From Hygrophila difformis (taxonomy: Eukaryota; Streptophyta; Magnoliopsida; Lamiales; Acanthaceae), in assembly GCA_030278955.1 (NCBI GenBank), contig JAOANR010000006.1:52666915-52730914 (forward strand): a stretch of DNA of 64,000 bases. Reading direction: 5' to 3'. The notes under the pieces are model-generated. The model did no database searches. It had not been told where the DNA came from and was given only the letters and a program-made list of their open reading frames with translations. A program made the translations under genes and the position numbers. This document shows, piece by piece, positions 1-9,885 of the stretch (its first letter is position 1; each line of letters starts with the position of its first letter).

Positions 1-2546
1 TATAAAGAACTTTGTTCAATTCCTCACTAAAAGATTGTTTTACACAAAAATTAAACTCTAATGATCTAAGTATATAATCCGGACTGTAATTAATTAATTA
101 TGGAATGAGAGATTATTTAGACCATAAAGAGTGATTACGGATTTATTTCCATATCCTTACATGAGAAACCAATGTCTCTCATGCAAGAATGTGTTATTCA
201 TTTATTTTTGTCTTTACCCGTGTCGTGTGAAACTAGCTCGTAGTCTGAATATTAATTACTAATTGTTATTTTGCATGATCCGGATAGTGGTCGGTGGAAG
301 CATTGGCGGTTCGTCCATCCGGGATTATAATAGCTGCTCAGCTGACTCCTATCCGGATACAGTTTCTCTTTCTTTATCTTAATTTCAAACCCAAATTTTG
401 AGTTGTAATACTATCAAATTGTGTCGATCAACACTGTTTGAATAATACTACAGTAAGAAAACATGTAGGGTTTTCTCTCATTTCACAGATAGTAGAAGTC
501 TTGACGATAGCGATCACTGTCGTTTAAGGTCTTCTGCTGTCTAAAATCATCTCACCTTAATGATTAGGGAATTGGACCACAGATAACTGCAATCCAATTA
601 ACTCTAATTATTTTGTCATCTCTTTAGCCAAAATTCTCCTTATCTCCGGCTATTTCATCTCTGTGTTTCACATTCTGTCTAAACCCACCTTATATTTTGG
701 GTTAATTTAATTTCACACTTCCTTATAGAATTATGCATGATATAATTATGTAGATATTGTGGTCAATATTATTTTGGGATCCTTCCCTTGGACATAGAAG
801 TCTTGATTTTTAATCAGATGTCTCACAATAAATTTCCAACAAAAATTCATTTATAAAATCCGGATCTGAGTAAGGGATAAATTCCACAGTTATGACTAAT
901 TCACATTCGACTGGGGATTGATTTTGGGAAGTTAGAAGCAGAGTCAGCGATTAGGTCTCACCTAGACTGAAAAGGTCTGTGTTCTTATTGAGAGTCTAGT
1001 ACCTGTTTAGGGAATGATTTTCAAACATCTATTATTTTCCAAAATTGCTGTGTGTTGGAAATCTTGCATTAGACATGACACTGAACAGAGACCACTTGGA
1101 CTCAGATAAGGTGTGATGAATAATGCTAGAGAAACAACATATGGGCCTTGGTCATTTTCTAAGATAGGGTTGAGTATTCTTTCAACTGCTATCCTCTTCT
1201 GCCAAAGCCTATTGTCGAGTCCTGAGTGAGTGCATCCGGAACGAACTAATTTATTAGTTCGTTTCATTAGTTTGTATCTCATAACCACCCGGCGGGAAGT
1301 GAACACTGCGAGCATTTCACCGAGATTAGGGAATTCTTGATCCACATCCGGTCATTCTGACTGGGGGCTGTCTTCTACTACCAGGGTCAAACTTTCAAAA
1401 ACCTCCGAGTGATAGGATTTTAAATGCTTTCTTTATCGCTTTCTTTTAAATGCTTTCGTTAGAGGTCACTCGGTTGAATTGAGAGCTGTGTAACTGCTAC
1501 TAGGACTGATAGTTAAGGGATAGTTCAGGCTCGATTAGAATCTTTGGGTGTGACATGGGAGAATGATAACAGTACTTGACACTTCAACTAATGATTTGTC
1601 AGGTGTTGCTTGTCCACCACAGATGGCTAACATACTCTTGCAAGGCATTGCAAGGGGAGTTATAAGTTTGTGGTATCTTAGAATTTGTTGTCTTAAGAGC
1701 ATGTAAACTCTTACTGTAAGTACCTGTCTGTTAAAGGGAACATGGTATAGAGAGCATGAGAGTTAGCTAATTGAATGGACTATCCCAAGCTAAGATCTGT
1801 GTATTAAAATGGAAGTTTAACTGTGTTTCATCTGAATCTTGTCCAATCTTTATTCTTTTCTTCATGTCCCTTCTGTCACATTTTAAATCTGCTTTCTTAG
1901 AATAATCTTAACCGCTTTCTTAGAATAGTTTTATTGCTTTCTTAGATTAAATTTAATCCGCTTTCTAGAAAAAATTTATATGCTTTATTTTAATTGCTTC
2001 ATAACTTAGTTTAAATTATGTCAAGTAGTTGATAGTCAAAACACAAACTTGAATCGAGTAACCGAGTGGAAAATCTTATAAAACGACGTGGGCCCTGCTT
2101 CCATCGCACATCCTCCAGTGAACGATCCGGTACTTACTATAAATACTGCAATTTTTGACTCCGTGCGCTTTCGGGCCACAGTTTCTCAACACGAGTAATA
2201 AAAACGTGACAACCTATAAATATAACCCTAATCCCAACTCCGCCTTCATAAATTGGTTTCATTAAATAAAATTGAACACCATGATTATGATTTTTCAGAA
2301 AATACTCATGTAGTGGAAACTTGTCAAAAGTTTCATGGCAAGGATCTTCAAGGCACGAAATTGTCAAAAGTTTCATGCCGGAGAGGTCCATAACGCCGTT
2401 TGAACTCAAAGTTTCCCCTCATGAGTAATAAAAAGTGAACTATATCCTTAAACCCCTTTCCCATGCATCATAACTCTTTTCTTTTAATAAATTTAACCTG
2501 GGATATTTTAGAAAATACTCGTGTGATGAAATTGTCAAAAGTTTCA
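1..2546 (+). repeat. Left (5') LTR, truncated by window edge
   Basis: It aligns base by base with 45967-48680 of the solo LTR and, for its first ~580 bases, with 21319-21971 of the right LTR. About 1.8 kb of the LTR lies before the window. The end at 2546 is set by the terminal GTTTCA followed at once by the primer binding site. Relative to the other two copies, about 56 bases are missing near position 232, between short similar sequences (AAAC/AACT), which looks like a small deletion. No protein is encoded; short open frames here are not conserved between copies. Confidence 0.88.
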
Positions 2547-2564
2547 TGGCGCCGTTGCCAGGGA
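2547..2564 (+). promoter_or_regulatory. Primer binding site, tRNA-Asp type
   Basis: TGGCGCCGTTGCCAGGGA directly abuts the LTR end. It is complementary, with one mismatch, to the 3' end of plant tRNA-Asp (ending ...CAACGGCGCCA). Minus-strand DNA synthesis would be primed here. It fixes both the LTR boundary and the plus orientation of the element. Confidence 0.88.
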
Positions 2565-2669
2565 GGATGCAGCGTCGTTTATTAAGAGAATTACACTCCT
2601 GAGTACTCATAGCTAGTTAGTGTAGTATATTTATTTATTTATTTCAGAACAGAGAAGTACCCTCAAATC

Positions 2670-2720
2670 AATTAAACATTTAGAGTACTAAGACTCTAAA
2701 TGTGAGGATGTTGATTTGAG
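2670..2720 (+). repeat. Hairpin carrying a PPT-like 17-mer
   Basis: Two nested inverted repeats form a stem: CTCAAATCAA pairs with TTGATTTGAG, and ACATTTAGAGT pairs with ACTCTAAATGT. The 3' arm contains AAATGTGAGGATGTTGA, which is identical to the sequence at the start of the right LTR (11533-11549) and to a second leader hairpin (5177-5193). Confidence 0.75.
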
Positions 2721-3059
2721 AAGAAAACCTGACCAATTGGGTATTTATCTGTCTTGCAGGAAATTCGGAACCACCAAAAAGAAGGAGCAGAAAAATAGCA
2801 TGGAAAACCAAGTTCTTGTTCGGATTGATTCCACGAATCTAAGAAAATATTCTCGGAATTTAAAGCAATTTAAAATTCTGAATAAGTTCAACAGATAAAT
2901 GGAACTGATCCGACCTAATTTTATGCAAGTGGATTATTTCAAATTCCAGCCCAATATTTTGAATTTATTTGGACTGGAGTCGTTCAGGTCCAAAGCAAAT
3001 AAAATGGACTCAGGCCCAACATCACACTCGGGCCTAGTCTGTTAAAAATTTGAAAATTC

Positions 3060-3480
3060 AAAATCCGTGTCGCGAAACCTTTTCCCTGTCGCGGAACCCA
3101 GTCCCGCGCCAGGAGGATAGCGACACGAACCTTTTAGACTCAGCTAAGGACTCCTGTTGCTAAAATCAACCCCTGTCGCGGACCCTTGTCCCGCGACACA
3201 GGCCAAGCCTAGCGACAGGGTCTCCAAACCCTCATAACCAAATCCTGTCGCGGAACAACCTTGTGTCGCGAGACCACGTCTAGCGCCAGGGGACAGTTCC
3301 GCGACACACTTTCACTTGGCCCCACTTCCCTTCTTTTAATCCTGTCGAGTAATACCCCAGTCGCTAGGCCACGCCTCGAGACTGGCTCCCAGCTTAGCGC
3401 CCCCTCTAATGGCGCTAGACCCCAGTCGTGGAACCCGGTTCCGCGACATGGGCTAGGGTTCTGCGACCAGGCCCATCAGT
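3060..3480. repeat. CpG-rich GTCGCGG/CCGCGAC palindrome cluster in the leader
   Basis: CCTGTCGCGGA, TCCCGCGACA, TAGCGACAGG and similar short forms recur in both orientations about every 30-50 bases. The same motif cluster is found inside the LTRs (19695-19950, 20640-21190) and, in its cleanest form, in the solo LTR (45407-45835). Its presence in the internal leader suggests duplication of an LTR module or a shared structural role. Confidence 0.65.
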
Positions 3481-3651
3481 ACATTTAACCCCCTCTCTTC
3501 GTCTTCTTCCTCACTTCTCCAACACTTGGCCAGTTTTTCAATTCTCTCGCACATTCGAAAACCTCTTATTCCCGACGAACACCACGTGTTCCTCGCACTC
3601 CCCGATCACCATCCCAGGCGAAACTCTGTCCACTTCTTGCGAAAAATCGCA

Positions 3652-3692
3652 ATGGCGTCTTCATCTTCATCTCCAAAGAAGCCCGAGCCCTG
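3652..3692 (+). other. Possible short 5' coding exon with splice donor
   Basis: An ATG at 3652 opens a peptide beginning Met-Ala-Ser, with a Ser run and then Pro-Lys-Lys-Pro-Glu-Pro. It runs into TG|GTAAGG, a strong plant-type donor; unspliced, the frame stops within two codons. The next long frame begins at 5262 and a candidate acceptor (TATTGCAG) ends near 5102. An in-frame TGA at 5232 would have to be avoided, so the join is unproven. It could equally be a chance upstream open frame. Confidence 0.3.
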
Positions 3693-5137
3693 GTAAGGCC
3701 TCCGCCCCACTGATTCGCGAACTCGCACAGGCCCATGTTTCGCGATTTTTAGTGCTTTTCATTTCTACTTGTGTAAATAGGGCTGCATTGTGTTCATTGT
3801 CTCCGTTTTGAGTTCGATTTTGGGCGTATCTTATCGTGGGCAGTATTTTCTTTCGCATTTACTATGATTTGGTTGTTGGTCGGGTTTGATTTGTAGAAGG
3901 GGGAATGCGATGAGCTTATGTTTTTGCTGTTCTGGAGGGGTATGAAGGATCGATTCTGCTGGGTATTGTGTTTTCTGTTTCGATTTCTGATGTTCAAGGT
4001 TAGGGTAGAGGACATTAGGCAGCCAGGTTTGATATTTCACCATTGTTATGCGTTAAGGTTCTTATTCCAATATAAGTGTTAGTGCACCTGCCCTAGTTAA
4101 GAGTCTCTCATGATTCTATGGAAATCCCATTCTGTGAAAATTATGAATTCTGAAAGTATGAGAAACTGATGAACACAGGGATACTACATGGGTGTTAATG
4201 TGTTATTAGTACTCTTGTCTTTGGATTTCTTACTCACGCAGCATGAATGTGTGCCTGTTATTCTATTTCTGTGGTATTGAGTAGCAGTTTAGCAATATGC
4301 TCTTGTTAGTCTGAACTTTGGCTTGAGAAGCATGAATGTTTTGATAGATAGGCAGCATGCCAACCTGTTTAAACTCTTAGTTTTGGCAGAGAGAAGAGCA
4401 TGACTGGGTGATAGCAGGATTTTGAATCTGTTTTGGTGTTCTTGTTACTTGCATGCCAAGATGGTCACTTAATGCCCTTCCCCTGACTTTGGCAAACTGT
4501 GTGTGTGGGTACAGCAATCTGCATAAAAGTGGGTGTATGGCCTTTTTATGGCAATCCCAGTGCACACCATCCACTTTTCAGCAAAAATCACTTTTTCACA
4601 AAAAGACAAAATATGTTGGTGGAATAAAAATTGACTTGTGTTTTTGTTCCCAATGGAACTACTAGTGTGAGTTAAAGTAGCAGTATTTTTGTCACATAAA
4701 CTGTTATCCCTTTTCAAAATCCAAAAATGGGGCCACACACACCCCACTTTTATTTAATAAAATCAAGTCAACATTTGAAATTAAAAATAGTGTTTGCCAA
4801 ATTCTTAAGAGTGTTTCACTGTCCAAAGACAGTCCAAGCAATCCGGGATTGACAAATCCATTCCGCCACGTCCCCACTGCACATTCCAATTTCGAGCACC
4901 CATCCCTTCGTCTCATCTCATCCCATTTTCAACAAGTACCTCGAACTTGTTTAATAAATTTGAGAAAAATCAAGTTTTTTTGGGCCCAATGGCCCATTAA
5001 GAGATTTTTGGTCCAATGACCATTTTATTTTCTCTTTTTGGACTCAAGAGTCCAAATCAAAAACATCTTTAGGTCCAACAACCTCAATTTTAATATTGCA
5101 GCTATAAATAGTATTATGTATGCTTTGTGATAAAATT

Positions 5138-5207
5138 CAAGTTAAATCAATTGAATCACATTTCGAGCAAAGCTCAAAATGTGAGGATGTTGACTTTCAA
5201 CTTGAAC
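5138..5207 (+). repeat. Second hairpin with the same PPT-like 17-mer
   Basis: TTCAAGTT pairs with AACTTGAA and CACATTT-GAGC pairs with GCTC-AAATGTG around a three-base loop. The 3' arm again contains AAATGTGAGGATGTTGA (5177-5193). The layout matches the hairpin at 2670-2720 although the arms differ, so the two appear to be diverged copies of one module. Confidence 0.7.
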
Positions 5208-5261
5208 AAATTTTTGAAAATTATAAAAACTTGAATATCCCTGATCTTTCCTATCCTTCTC

Positions 5262-6284
5262 ATGAGTGAATTGGTGGTAAGGTCAGGCATCGGATTGCCT
5301 GACTGCACATATAGAGATACAGCTATTCAAGCATCAGCTGCCCGGACTGAAATTAAGGACATGAGAGCGGCCATTGTTTCAGAGTACAAGGTACCGCTCG
5401 ATCATACCACAGAGGATAAACTTGAGCTTGCACCAGGGTGGGATGTGAACATACCTCCGGAGGAGAGAACCATTGTAGCAGCATCCATAGAAAGAGACTA
5501 TTATCACTTCCTAAAGAAATTTTGGAGAATGATGATAGACCATGCCCCACAGGACGCACTCACAACTCCAGAAGTCCATCATGAACGCATCCAGCTAAGG
5601 TTCGGAGAACACAGAGCAATTTGGAACAGGCATGTGGAAAAAGGGACGAAAGAGCCACATCTAGCTGACTTCGACATCATCATCCCAGTTCAGATCATAG
5701 ATCCCCAAGTCAGAATGGCATTCGCAGACAAGCAGATCGATCTCAGCAGAATCCTCAAGAGCGGAAACATCATGATGCACGAGGCATTCCCATTCAAGTG
5801 GAACCCATATCTTTTTGAAAGAAGGGGACCGTTAGAACAAAGATGGATCACAGATCAAGCCCGCATCAGGCACAGAGAATTGAGTTTGAACCTGTACAAA
5901 CACCTTAAAAGTGTTGAAAAGTTTGAGCAAGGCCGCAACACTTCATTGCTGGAAACCATGAGAAAGATGATAAAGGATGCACGTCAAGAATGGGAAGATC
6001 TGACTTTTTCGTGGGGAAAAGGAAATCCGAGCATCACTAAGTCTTTTCTGGATCCGGGGGTGGAGCTGCCTGCTGAAGAGGTATTTGAGTCTGTTTTCAC
6101 GCACAGAAAATATGGGCAATTTAAAACAACTAGGGAGGATGAGCTTCCTCGCCACATCGCTATACTGAGAGAACAGCTGCTGGTGGATATACACAAGGGT
6201 AGATGGAAGCCTATAAAGAAGGGGGACAGACAGTTCAATCTAATGTCTAAAGCTGAGGCAGGGACCTACCTCAACTACAACTAG
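5262..6284 (+). CDS. Athila-like element polyprotein, N-terminal part (to first TAG)
   Basis: 340 residues from ATG at 5262 to TAG at 6282-6284; an in-frame TGA lies upstream at 5232. I do not recognise a named domain. The product is charged and helical in character, with several Trp-containing segments. The frame resumes after the TAG without a shift (next Met at 6294), so this is probably the first third of a longer protein, and AAC-TAG-GCA may be a mutated CAG codon. Position, first after the leader, suggests a capsid-like or unknown structural role (inference only). Confidence 0.6.
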   Translation: MSELVVRSGIGLPDCTYRDTAIQASAARTEIKDMRAAIVSEYKVPLDHTTEDKLELAPGWDVNIPPEERTIVAASIERDYYHFLKKFWRMMIDHAPQDALTTPEVHHERIQLRFGEHRAIWNRHVEKGTKEPHLADFDIIIPVQIIDPQVRMAFADKQIDLSRILKSGNIMMHEAFPFKWNPYLFERRGPLEQRWITDQARIRHRELSLNLYKHLKSVEKFEQGRNTSLLETMRKMIKDARQEWEDLTFSWGKGNPSITKSFLDPGVELPAEEVFESVFTHRKYGQFKTTREDELPRHIAILREQLLVDIHKGRWKPIKKGDRQFNLMSKAEAGTYLNYN

Positions 6285-6293
6285 GCACAGGAC

Positions 6294-8042
6294 ATGACTT
6301 ATCTTGAAGGGATCCGAAAAGACCTAGTGGGGGCTATGATAGACAAGTATCGGGAGGCTTACCTGGAACTGATCATGGAAATGGATAAAGAGGGACTCCG
6401 ATACTGTAACGAGAAGTCAGAAAAGAAGAAGAAGATTTTGCATTACAACCACAATGTCCGCAGCAAGTTCTGCAAAAGGATCAATGATGATTGGGAAGTG
6501 CAGCTAGAACACATCACTCAACGGAGCTTCGTGGAGGACTATTTGAAATACGCTGAGAAGCTGCTGGGCTATGATGATAAGCCAGGCACTGAAGGAGGTG
6601 CCAAAGAAGACCCAGACGCTTTCATCAATGCCTACATCTCGACACCTCCTCCTGACGCCAACCCGCAGCCTACCCAACCAACAGTGCAAGCGTCTGCCTT
6701 GCCACCAAGGGAGCAGGCTGAAGCTCAGAAAACTGCTAACCCCGAGCCTGTAGTGCAGCAAGAAACAGTTCAGACTCCATTACAGCCGACTCAATCTGAA
6801 ATGCCAACACCTGCAGGGGACAAACCTGCAGCACAATCTGAACAGCCTGTACAGTCCAGACGACGGCTAGTTAAATTGGCTGAGAAAGAAAAGACAGCAA
6901 AGCCTCCCGAGCCGAAAGTCAAAATCCAAAAGCCTGAGCCAACTGCCAAAAAGCCGGCAGCACCTGCAGACCCAAAAGATAGAGGCAAAGAAAAGATGCC
7001 ACCACCACCTCCTAAACAGAAGGAACTGATTGCTCAAGATGCTGCCCTGGCTAGAAAATTGCAGGAAGAAGAGAATGCATTAGTCGGTCTGGGTGGACAA
7101 GGAAACGAAACAGGAGGTTCAGGGGTAGACAAGATGCTTGAGGAAAAACGAGCAGAAAAAGAAAAGGAAACTGAGGAGGAAAGGAGAAAGAAAGAATTGC
7201 ACGATAGAGAAAGTGTTGAAAAGCTCCAAGCGGAATTGGAGACGAGGAAATCGACAGAGGTGGAGAAAGAGAAGGGGAATGACAAAGAGTTGATGATCAC
7301 AGGCGGAGTAGAGGGAATCGGGCTGAAAATTAAAGAAGAACAACCACCTGGTTGGACTGGCCCCACTGCACATGATGCTCAAACCATCCGGAAACATATT
7401 CGAGAAAGGCTGAATGATCAAATTGAAACAAGGATCGATGCGGGAGAGGGGCAGGATCAGATCAGATATCAGACGGAAGTGTCTCAGCTCATTGATCCGC
7501 TTGTAGGCACTGCCAGAATTGAAGCTGCAATTGGAACTGTTGAAACATCTGCTAATCCAATTACGCTGTCGGAACTGCTGAAAGGCAAGGCAGATGAACC
7601 ACAGATAAAAGATGAGGAAGCTGCTCGAAAGCTTGCGGCTGAGCTCGAATCCAAGAAGGGAGCTGAAACTGAAGCAACAGTGGAGGAGCCAGCATTGGAA
7701 AAATTCAAGAAAGTAAAACTTGAAAGAGAAGAAGAAGAAAAGAGAAAAAGGGCTAGGAAATCTGCCAAGCCTAAAACGAGTGGAGACATCAATGATGACG
7801 AATTGATGGTGCTGGATTCAATGCCTGAAGTCAGACCATCCGCCAGAGAGGACGAATCTAATCCAAATAAACACTTAACTCCCGAAGAAAGAATTGAAAG
7901 TTTCAGAACATTCTTTGGATTTAAGAAGGATGACCCTCTCTACCTGGACTACCTGGCTGAAAAAGCAGAGCAAAGAAGAAGGATAGCAGAGAAGATGGCT
8001 CAGCAGGCAGAAGCAGAAGGCCCGTCGCATCAAGCTGAATAG
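6294..8042 (+). CDS. Athila-like element polyprotein, middle part (charged coiled-coil, Pro/Gln-rich)
   Basis: 582 residues in the same frame as the preceding piece. Residues ~115-210 are rich in Pro, Gln and Ala. Residues ~245-330 and 440-495 are very rich in Glu, Lys and Arg with heptad-like spacing, consistent with coiled coil. The motif AARKLxxEL occurs as ALARKLQEEE and again as AARKLAAELE, an internal repeat. It ends at TAG (8040-8042), but the frame stays open beyond to 8357. No enzyme motif is visible. Such Glu/Lys-rich linkers are common in plant transposon-derived proteins, so the function is unknown. Confidence 0.55.
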   Translation: MTYLEGIRKDLVGAMIDKYREAYLELIMEMDKEGLRYCNEKSEKKKKILHYNHNVRSKFCKRINDDWEVQLEHITQRSFVEDYLKYAEKLLGYDDKPGTEGGAKEDPDAFINAYISTPPPDANPQPTQPTVQASALPPREQAEAQKTANPEPVVQQETVQTPLQPTQSEMPTPAGDKPAAQSEQPVQSRRRLVKLAEKEKTAKPPEPKVKIQKPEPTAKKPAAPADPKDRGKEKMPPPPPKQKELIAQDAALARKLQEEENALVGLGGQGNETGGSGVDKMLEEKRAEKEKETEEERRKKELHDRESVEKLQAELETRKSTEVEKEKGNDKELMITGGVEGIGLKIKEEQPPGWTGPTAHDAQTIRKHIRERLNDQIETRIDAGEGQDQIRYQTEVSQLIDPLVGTARIEAAIGTVETSANPITLSELLKGKADEPQIKDEEAARKLAAELESKKGAETEATVEEPALEKFKKVKLEREEEEKRKRARKSAKPKTSGDINDDELMVLDSMPEVRPSAREDESNPNKHLTPEERIESFRTFFGFKKDDPLYLDYLAEKAEQRRRIAEKMAQQAEAEGPSHQAE

Positions 8043-8357
8043 CCACAAGGCTCGCATGAGTCCAATGATCCAGCAGCAGTGGCCAAAACTCTAGAAGAGC
8101 AACCAAGTGAACATCCTATGGCCTCTGCACTCAAGGAAAGTGTCCGAAATATTGTGGCAGAAGCTGCAGCTGAAAACGTTTTAAGGGAGGAGGAGGAGGT
8201 ATCAACTAGTGTTGATCCTTATTTTCCTGTTTTTAATTTTCCAAAGCCTGTAATGACTGAGCACAACAAAATGAATAATGTAATTAAACAGGTTGAGGAG
8301 GGGTCTAAAAATGAAGCAGCTGAGGAAAGAGGAGAACAAATTCAGGGGGGGGCATGA
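8043..8357 (+). pseudogene. Polyprotein continuation between second TAG and the G8 frameshift
   Basis: The same frame as 5262-8042 stays open from 8043 to a TGA at 8355-8357, encoding an acidic Glu/Val-rich segment. At 8345-8352 there is a run of eight G. The coding character moves to the +1 frame there and continues to 9885. One G fewer would keep the frames joined, so a slippage mutation is the simplest explanation. This piece links the middle and C-terminal parts. Confidence 0.5.
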
Positions 8358-9885
8358 GGCAGGATCCAGCAATGAGCCGGTCCAAAGAAACCCAAGTGGG
8401 TCAACAGATTGGCACACGAGTGAAGACTTGGAGTCAATTGGGTCTGTTAGACCAATTGAATTTTGGTCTGAAAATACTATAAGGCACCGGATGGGAGTGA
8501 CAAAGCAATATGAAAAGAAAAAATTGGACAAAGCAGACTTGGAGGTTAAATTCAATTGGCGCATGGAAGGGGCTGAACGATACGCAAAATTATTAAAGAC
8601 GATTGTGCCAGATAAGGGATTCAACCCAGAGGTCTTGCTCCACCCCACAGTTGAAACATTCTACAGAAACCATGAATGGGGGAACTTCATGTTGCACCAT
8701 GAGGAAGATGGATTTGTTGAGCTAACGCGCGAATTCTTCTGCAACATTGAAGCAAATCACATAAGGACTTGGATCCGGGGTCATGTTATCAACATCTCAC
8801 CCGAATGGTTGAATGCATTCTTCGAGACCCCGGATATCCGAGACGAATTCCCCGAAGGAGAAATTCTGATGAAGAGAGGGAAGACCAAGAAAGCTGCATT
8901 GTATGCAGCTATAGCAAACAGTATGATGAGGGTACCCGCTTCGGACCATACTTTCGATACAAACTGGTTGAAACTACACTTCATGCCAACCTATGAGTTC
9001 TACATGTCGAAAATCCGGCCCAACTCGCACCCACACACAACATCTGGAAGCGTTCTTATAGGACTCGCAAAGTTGTGGCATGGAGTGAAGCTAAACGTAG
9101 GAAGGCATGTCTTTGAAGTTCTGACGACCCGGATAGAAGACAAGCAAGTCTTGTGCTATCCAAATTTGATCCGAAAAATCTGCAAATGCCAGGGCGTCGA
9201 TTTAAGTGCGTTTGCAACCGATGAGCTAGTGAAGATAAACCCTCCCATCAGCGTGCCGAAACTCCCTCTACGTGAAAGAATCACATACTCATTGCCTCAG
9301 CTGCCTGGCGACTCTGAAGCCCAATCTTCGTTCATATCCGGTGGTCAAGCACCTTCCACAAGCAAGAGAATCAGGCCATCTAGGGCCAAGAAGGGAACAA
9401 AGAAAGCCCGTACTGACGCGGGACCTTCAACCGCAGTACAAGGAAAGCACCAGCATGAGCATATGGAAATCCCACCTCCACCCCCAGCTCAACCTCCACC
9501 TCATCCAGTCCAAGTCCCACCTGCAAGTCAAAATGTCTCACAGCATCCGGCTGACTCCCTTGTGGTGGAACTTATGAGTAGCATGAGCAAGACAGTCACA
9601 GACAGCATAAGGACGCTGGCAGACACAATGATTCTGGGAAAGGAGGAAGAAAGAAAGGAAAGGACCGAAGAAAGAGCCGAGCAGAGGAGGCGAGATGATG
9701 AGTTCAGAAAGCTGCTAGTGGACAGAGAAGAGCGCATGCATAGAGAGAGACTGGAAAGTGAAGAGAGGCAACAGAAGATGATGGAGTTTGTACTGTCTGC
9801 ACTTGTTAAACAACTCCCGCAGCCACCAGCTCCACCGAAAGACGATGCTGGTCCTTCCAATAAACCCCAGGATCCAACTGAATGA
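8293..9885 (+). CDS. Athila-like element polyprotein, C-terminal part (putative plant transposon protein domain)
   Basis: 530 residues in the +1 frame; true continuity with the upstream frame starts at about 8345. Residues ~80-270, with conserved-looking Trp and His residues and segments such as EWGNFMLH and RGHVINISPEWLN, resemble the domain annotated in databases as 'putative plant transposon protein' (family recalled, not searched). Residues ~355-375 are a basic Arg/Lys-rich stretch and ~390-415 a Pro-rich stretch. Residues ~455-505 are a highly charged helix (EERKERTEERAEQRRRDDEF), probably coiled coil. It ends at TGA 9883-9885. No RT or integrase follows. The biochemical role is unknown; a nucleic-acid-binding or gag-like role is a guess. 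Confidence 0.65.
   Translation: MRRGLKMKQLRKEENKFRGGHEAGSSNEPVQRNPSGSTDWHTSEDLESIGSVRPIEFWSENTIRHRMGVTKQYEKKKLDKADLEVKFNWRMEGAERYAKLLKTIVPDKGFNPEVLLHPTVETFYRNHEWGNFMLHHEEDGFVELTREFFCNIEANHIRTWIRGHVINISPEWLNAFFETPDIRDEFPEGEILMKRGKTKKAALYAAIANSMMRVPASDHTFDTNWLKLHFMPTYEFYMSKIRPNSHPHTTSGSVLIGLAKLWHGVKLNVGRHVFEVLTTRIEDKQVLCYPNLIRKICKCQGVDLSAFATDELVKINPPISVPKLPLRERITYSLPQLPGDSEAQSSFISGGQAPSTSKRIRPSRAKKGTKKARTDAGPSTAVQGKHQHEHMEIPPPPPAQPPPHPVQVPPASQNVSQHPADSLVVELMSSMSKTVTDSIRTLADTMILGKEEERKERTEERAEQRRRDDEFRKLLVDREERMHRERLESEERQQKMMEFVLSALVKQLPQPPAPPKDDAGPSNKPQDPTE

Larger units (their letters stand above)
2565..5261 (+). other. Long 5' leader of the Athila-like element
   Basis: About 2.7 kb separate the primer binding site from the first long frame. 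Most short open frames here look random. The stretch 3060-3480 is rich in GTCGCGG / CCGCGAC motifs in both orientations, matching the motif found in this family's LTRs. Two similar hairpins occur at 2670-2720 and 5138-5207. 3652-3692 encodes a short Met-Ala-Ser-rich peptide running into a good splice donor, so part of the leader could be an intron (inference). Nothing else is recognisable. Confidence 0.6.

Noticed and set aside
2137..2409. 90-residue minus-strand frame in the left LTR
   Set aside because: Not conserved in the solo LTR copy.
7034..7366. Ser/Phe-rich frame on the minus strand
   Set aside because: Antisense shadow of the Glu/Lys-rich polyprotein.
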